Assembly (NCBI GenBank): GCA_024640445.1
Contig: JAHEEZ010000127.1
Location: 1 to 9,716, forward strand
Reading direction: 5' to 3'
From: Acidobacteriota bacterium
GTDB lineage: Bacteria; Acidobacteriota; Blastocatellia; Pyrinomonadales; Pyrinomonadaceae
Length of the DNA: 9,716 bases
A model generated the notes under the pieces. The model had not been told where the DNA came from. It made no database searches and was given only the letters and a program-made list of their open reading frames with translations. Within the stretch, counting starts at the first letter, position 1. Each line of letters starts with the position of its first letter. A program made the translations under genes and the position numbers. Shown here in pieces: positions 7,651-9,716 of the stretch.

Positions 7651-7766
7651 CAGACATTCCGCACGAGGTGATCGCCCACCGCAATATTTTACGCAGAAAC
7701 GATTGCTTTTCGGACAGGGCTCGCCCGCCGGGGAATGCGCCTTATTTCATTCAGGAAGTTTTCGGT

Positions 7767-7772
7767 TATTAT
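7767..7772 (+). promoter_or_regulatory. Candidate -10 box for the GH30 gene
   Basis: TATTAT matches the -10 consensus at five of six positions, in the AT-rich part of the divergent region. No convincing -35 lies 16-18 bases upstream. A start near 7779 would give an A-rich leader of about 44 bases carrying the strong ribosome binding site AGGGGA (7808-7813) nine bases before the ATG at 7823. Confidence 0.35.
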
Positions 7773-7822
7773 TACCAACAAAGAACTCAAATCAACCAAA
7801 CAACATCAGGGGACGCAAATCA

Positions 7823-9307
7823 ATGAAATTCAACCGCCGAGACTTTCTCGCTTCCGCCGCCGCCACGGGTCTTCTGACCCAGACAGGGCTTCCAGCCGTC
7901 GCAAGACCCAGGACATCGGAGGACGGAACAAGCTCCGTTTCCAAGCCGGGCGAGGTGTCGATCTTCACGACCTCGAAAGATTCCGATAAGCGTATGTCCC
8001 TTACCGGCAAGGCGGCATTCGCGCCGATGGCACAACCTCTCGAAACGCAGTTCTGCGTATTTGTCGAGCCAAAGCAGAACTTTCAGACGTTCATCGGGAT
8101 CGGCGCGGCATTGACGGATTCCGCCGCCGAGACGTTCGCGAAGATCCCGAAGGCGAAGCAGGATGAGTTCCTCGAGAAGCATTTCGACAAGGAAAAAGGC
8201 ATCGGTTATAGGTTCGTAAGGACCAACATCCACAGCTGTGACTTTTCGAGCGGCAGTTATACATACGTGGACGAGGGCGACAAGGAACTGAAGACCTTCA
8301 ATGTCGAGCACGACCGCAAGTACCGGATACCGTTCATAAAGAATTGCATTACCCGCGCCGGAGGAAAGCTGACATTGTTCGCCTCGCCGTGGAGCCCGCC
8401 CGCGTTCATGAAGACGACCGGGAATATGCTCAAAGGCGGAAAGCTGAAGGAAGATCACGCGGCTTCCTGGGCGATGTATTTCGCGAAGTTCATAAAGGCG
8501 TATGAGAAGGAAGGGATTCCGGTCTGGGGCCTAACGGTCCAGAACGAGCCGATGGCGACGCAGACCTGGGAATCCTGCATCTACTCGGCGGAAGAAGAGC
8601 GCGACTTTCTCAAGAACCATCTCGGCCCGACCTTGAAGAAAGAAGGTCTCGGCGACCGGAAGATCATCGTCTGGGACCACAACCGCGACCTGATAAACCA
8701 GAGGGTGAACACAATACTCGGTGATCCCGAAGCGGCGAAGTACGCATGGGGCGTGGGTTTCCACTGGTACGAGCCGTGGACCGGCGGCGAGATGATGTTC
8801 GACAACGTCGCGATGGTCAACCGGGCATATCCTGACAAACACCTGGTGTTCACAGAGGGCTGCGCGGATTCGTTCAATGCCGCGAAACTTGACGACTGGA
8901 CGCTCGGCGAGCGCTACGCCCATTCGATGGTCAACGACTTCAACCGCGGGACCGTCGCCTGGACGGACTGGAACATCCTTCTGGACGAGAAGGGAGGTCC
9001 GAACCACGTCGGCAATTTCTGTTTCGCTCCGGTCCACGCGGACACGAAGACCGGAGAGTTGATCTACACGAATTCCTATTTTTACATCGGCCACTTCTCG
9101 AAATTCATCGAGCCTGGCGCGAAACGCGTCGCGTGTTCGCCGAGCCGCAGCGCGCTTGAATCGACCGCTTTCCGAAATCCGGACGGGACGCTTTCGGTTG
9201 TCGTGCTGAACACGGGAGAGAAGGAGATCCCGTATTACCTCTGGATCGAAGGAAACGCGGCAGAGGTCACGATCCCGGCGAGATCGATCCAGACATTGGT
9301 TGTTTAG
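7823..9307 (+). CDS. Tat-exported GH30 glycoside hydrolase (glucosylceramidase-like)
   Basis: A 494-residue retaining glycosidase of family GH30, likely subfamily 1, close to bacterial glucosylceramidase-like enzymes that cleave beta-glucosides or related glycans. Residues 1-28 form a twin-arginine signal (NRRDFLASAAATGLL), implying export of a folded enzyme. The TIM-barrel follows from about 85, with 'QTFIGIGAALTDSAAETF' (88-105) typical of the GH30 entry strand and SPWSPPAFMKT at 188-198. The acid/base is Glu242 in TVQNEP and the nucleophile Glu345 in FTEGC; both are present, so the enzyme looks intact. The C-terminal 70 residues form the family's beta-sandwich, ending in 'VTIPARSIQTLVV'. 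The actual substrate is not readable. The frame is open to an ATG at 7703, but the Tat motif and AGGGGA site favour 7823. No partner gene follows; a hairpin lies 27 bp after the stop. Confidence 0.93.
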   Translation: MKFNRRDFLASAAATGLLTQTGLPAVARPRTSEDGTSSVSKPGEVSIFTTSKDSDKRMSLTGKAAFAPMAQPLETQFCVFVEPKQNFQTFIGIGAALTDSAAETFAKIPKAKQDEFLEKHFDKEKGIGYRFVRTNIHSCDFSSGSYTYVDEGDKELKTFNVEHDRKYRIPFIKNCITRAGGKLTLFASPWSPPAFMKTTGNMLKGGKLKEDHAASWAMYFAKFIKAYEKEGIPVWGLTVQNEPMATQTWESCIYSAEEERDFLKNHLGPTLKKEGLGDRKIIVWDHNRDLINQRVNTILGDPEAAKYAWGVGFHWYEPWTGGEMMFDNVAMVNRAYPDKHLVFTEGCADSFNAAKLDDWTLGERYAHSMVNDFNRGTVAWTDWNILLDEKGGPNHVGNFCFAPVHADTKTGELIYTNSYFYIGHFSKFIEPGAKRVACSPSRSALESTAFRNPDGTLSVVVLNTGEKEIPYYLWIEGNAAEVTIPARSIQTLVV

Positions 9308-9333
9308 GCGTGAATCGTGAATGGAGTATCGGA

Positions 9334-9355
9334 AGCCCGACCGTCAGGGCGGGCT
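9334..9355. repeat. GC-rich hairpin after the GH30 gene
   Basis: AGCCCG (9334-9339) pairs with CGGGCT (9350-9355). Inside, CC (9341-9342) pairs with GG (9347-9348) around the tetraloop GTCA, with one A-G mismatch. Its position 27 bp past the stop suits a transcription end, but no T tract follows on either strand, so it is not a classical intrinsic terminator. Its interior CGACCGTCAGGG is the reverse complement of a 12-mer present twice in the repeats further right (9578-9589, 9666-9677), which links it to that repeat family. Confidence 0.5.
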
Positions 9356-9363
9356 CCCGTAAG

Positions 9364-9398
9364 AACTCAGGAGTCAGGAGTCAGAACTCAGAAGTCAG
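9364..9398. repeat. Five-copy 7-bp tandem repeat
   Basis: Five consecutive heptamers with consensus RAGTCAG: AACTCAG, GAGTCAG (twice), AACTCAG and AAGTCAG. The period is exact over 35 bp. Short tandem heptamers of this kind occur between genes in several bacterial phyla and may vary in copy number between strains. The period of seven is not a multiple of three, consistent with non-coding DNA. Confidence 0.85.
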
Positions 9399-9432
9399 CA
9401 TAAGAGACGTTTCGAGCAACCCGAGCATGTCC

Positions 9433-9460
9433 ATCGCTTGAGCGCGATCGCGTAGCGATC
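9433..9460. repeat. Alternating ATCGC/GCGAT hairpin element
   Basis: GATCGC-GTA-GCGATC (9446-9460) is a perfect six-pair hairpin with a three-base loop. Just before it, ATCGC (9433-9437) can pair with GCGAT (9444-9448) around a six-base loop, so two exclusive hairpins share sequence. The element belongs to the CGC-GYA-GCG series repeated to the right and is a degenerate relative of the 88-bp unit. Confidence 0.55.
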
Positions 9461-9477
9461 ACTTATCTTAGCCGTCG

Positions 9478-9498
9478 CCTTCAGGCCACGGTTGAAGG
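9478..9498. repeat. CCTTCA/TGAAGG hairpin
   Basis: CCTTCA (9478-9483) and TGAAGG (9493-9498) form a six-pair stem with a nine-base loop, extendable by a G-T pair. It directly precedes the 88-bp tandem repeat. Confidence 0.4.
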
Positions 9499-9678
9499 TC
9501 ACAAGGGAATCTGCAGTCGCGTAGCGACGTGAATTGATACAACGTCCTTCCGTTCGCGATTTGTCATTGGGCACGCTCCCTGACGGTCGCAACGGAATCT
9601 GCATTCGCGTAGCGACGTGAATTGATCCAACGTCCTTCCGTTCGCGATTTGTCATTGGGCACGCTCCCTGACGGTCGC
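9497..9678. repeat. 88-bp tandem repeat, two copies
   Basis: The unit starting GGTC at 9497 is repeated from 9585 with exact 88-bp spacing, and the first bases GGTCGC appear again at 9673-9678 before similarity ends. The two copies differ at about five positions (four of them in the first 20 bases), so the duplication is recent or homogenised. Each unit holds a TCGC-GTA-GCGA hairpin (9516-9528 as GTCGC-GTA-GCGAC; 9605-9615 in copy two). Because 88 is not a multiple of three, the open frame on the minus strand here reads the two copies in different frames, which argues against coding. Confidence 0.9.
9548..9597. repeat. Long imperfect hairpin across the repeat junction
   Basis: TTCCGTT (9548-9554) pairs with AACGGAA (9591-9597); after one bulged base GCGA (9556-9559) pairs with TCGC (9587-9590). 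Further in, GTCA (9563-9566) pairs with TGAC (9581-9584) and GGG (9569-9571) with CCC (9578-9580), leaving a six-base loop. Eighteen pairs in 50 bases is well beyond the short hairpins around it. The outer arm uses bases from both 88-bp copies, so the full fold exists only at the junction; copy two lacks AACGGAA. Confidence 0.55.
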
Positions 9679-9697
9679 GTTTCTGCCTATCACGATG

Positions 9698-9712
9698 CAG
9701 CGCGCAGCGCTG
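9698..9712. repeat. CAGCGC-GCA-GCGCTG hairpin at right edge
   Basis: A perfect six-pair stem with a three-base loop, the same shape as the GTA-loop hairpins to the left but with different outer pairs and C for T in the loop. It lies 20 bp past the end of the tandem repeat, and the repeat cluster may continue beyond the window. Confidence 0.55.
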
Positions 9713-9716
9713 TTCC

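Noticed and set aside
7580..7684. N-terminal extension of the VWA protein to an ATG at 7684
   Set aside because: The extension comes before a clear signal peptide and contains the likely promoter, so the transcript would not include it.
7703..7822. N-terminal extension of the GH30 protein to an ATG at 7703
   Set aside because: The twin-arginine signal starts at 7823 and has a good ribosome binding site; the extension would bury the signal and reads through the divergent promoter region.
9444..9451. GCGATCGC, the cyanobacterial HIP1 octamer
   Set aside because: It occurs here as part of the local hairpin, and the gene content is not cyanobacterial.
9395..9655. 86-residue open frame on the minus strand in the right-end repeats
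   Set aside because: It translates the 88-bp tandem repeat, and the two copies are read in different frames because 88 is not divisible by three. The frame runs through hairpin repeats and has no recognisable domain.
9497..9678. CRISPR-like array
   Set aside because: Repeats are 88 bp and directly adjacent with no unique spacers, and no cas genes are present.

Overview
The gene content points to an Acidobacteriota bacterium, probably of the Blastocatellia/Pyrinomonadales type. The strongest marker is a secreted VWA protein of the 'VWFA-related Acidobacterial domain' kind. Supporting it are a CRTAC1-type FG-GAP/UnbV lipoprotein-like protein, a zinc-ribbon membrane protein, a Tat-exported GH30 enzyme, a moderately high G+C look, and intergenic DNA filled with short tandem and hairpin repeats. 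The phylum assignment is inferred from family knowledge; no rRNA or tRNA gene is present to confirm it.

Layout. Positions 1-347 carry no complete gene. On the minus strand this stretch has a promoter-like TTGACA box, a leader with possible RNA structure, and the likely first ten codons of a gene that runs off the left edge. Positions 348-2684 (minus) encode a 778-residue SLC13/CitT-type permease with four cytosolic RCK_C (TrkA-C) domains inserted between its two membrane halves. A 325-bp divergent intergenic region (2685-3009) follows and holds several perfect short palindromes. Positions 3010-3570 and 3625-5394 (plus) form a probable two-gene unit: a zinc-ribbon protein with two membrane segments, then an exported CRTAC1-family beta-propeller protein. 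Convergent to it, 5411-7579 (minus) encodes the secreted VWA protein. A second divergent region (7580-7822) has a good extended -10 promoter for the VWA gene, framed by a 9-bp inverted repeat, and a weaker -10 for the plus-strand gene. Positions 7823-9307 (plus) encode a Tat-exported GH30 glycosidase.

The last 400 bp (9308-9716) are non-coding repeat DNA: a GC hairpin, a five-copy heptamer tandem, a series of short hairpins sharing the core CGC-GYA-GCG whose outer pairs covary, and an 88-bp tandem duplication that contains a long imperfect hairpin.

Functionally the window looks like cell-envelope and extracellular biology: anion/carboxylate uptake with RCK-type sensing, secreted calcium-binding propeller and VWA proteins (adhesion or protein interaction), and an exported glycosidase acting on glycolipid- or glycan-like substrates. 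There is no clear metabolic operon, phage, transposase, CRISPR array or defence island. The most unusual material is the structured repeat cluster at the right end, the promoter-framing inverted repeat at 7588-7650, and the possible structured leader at the left end.
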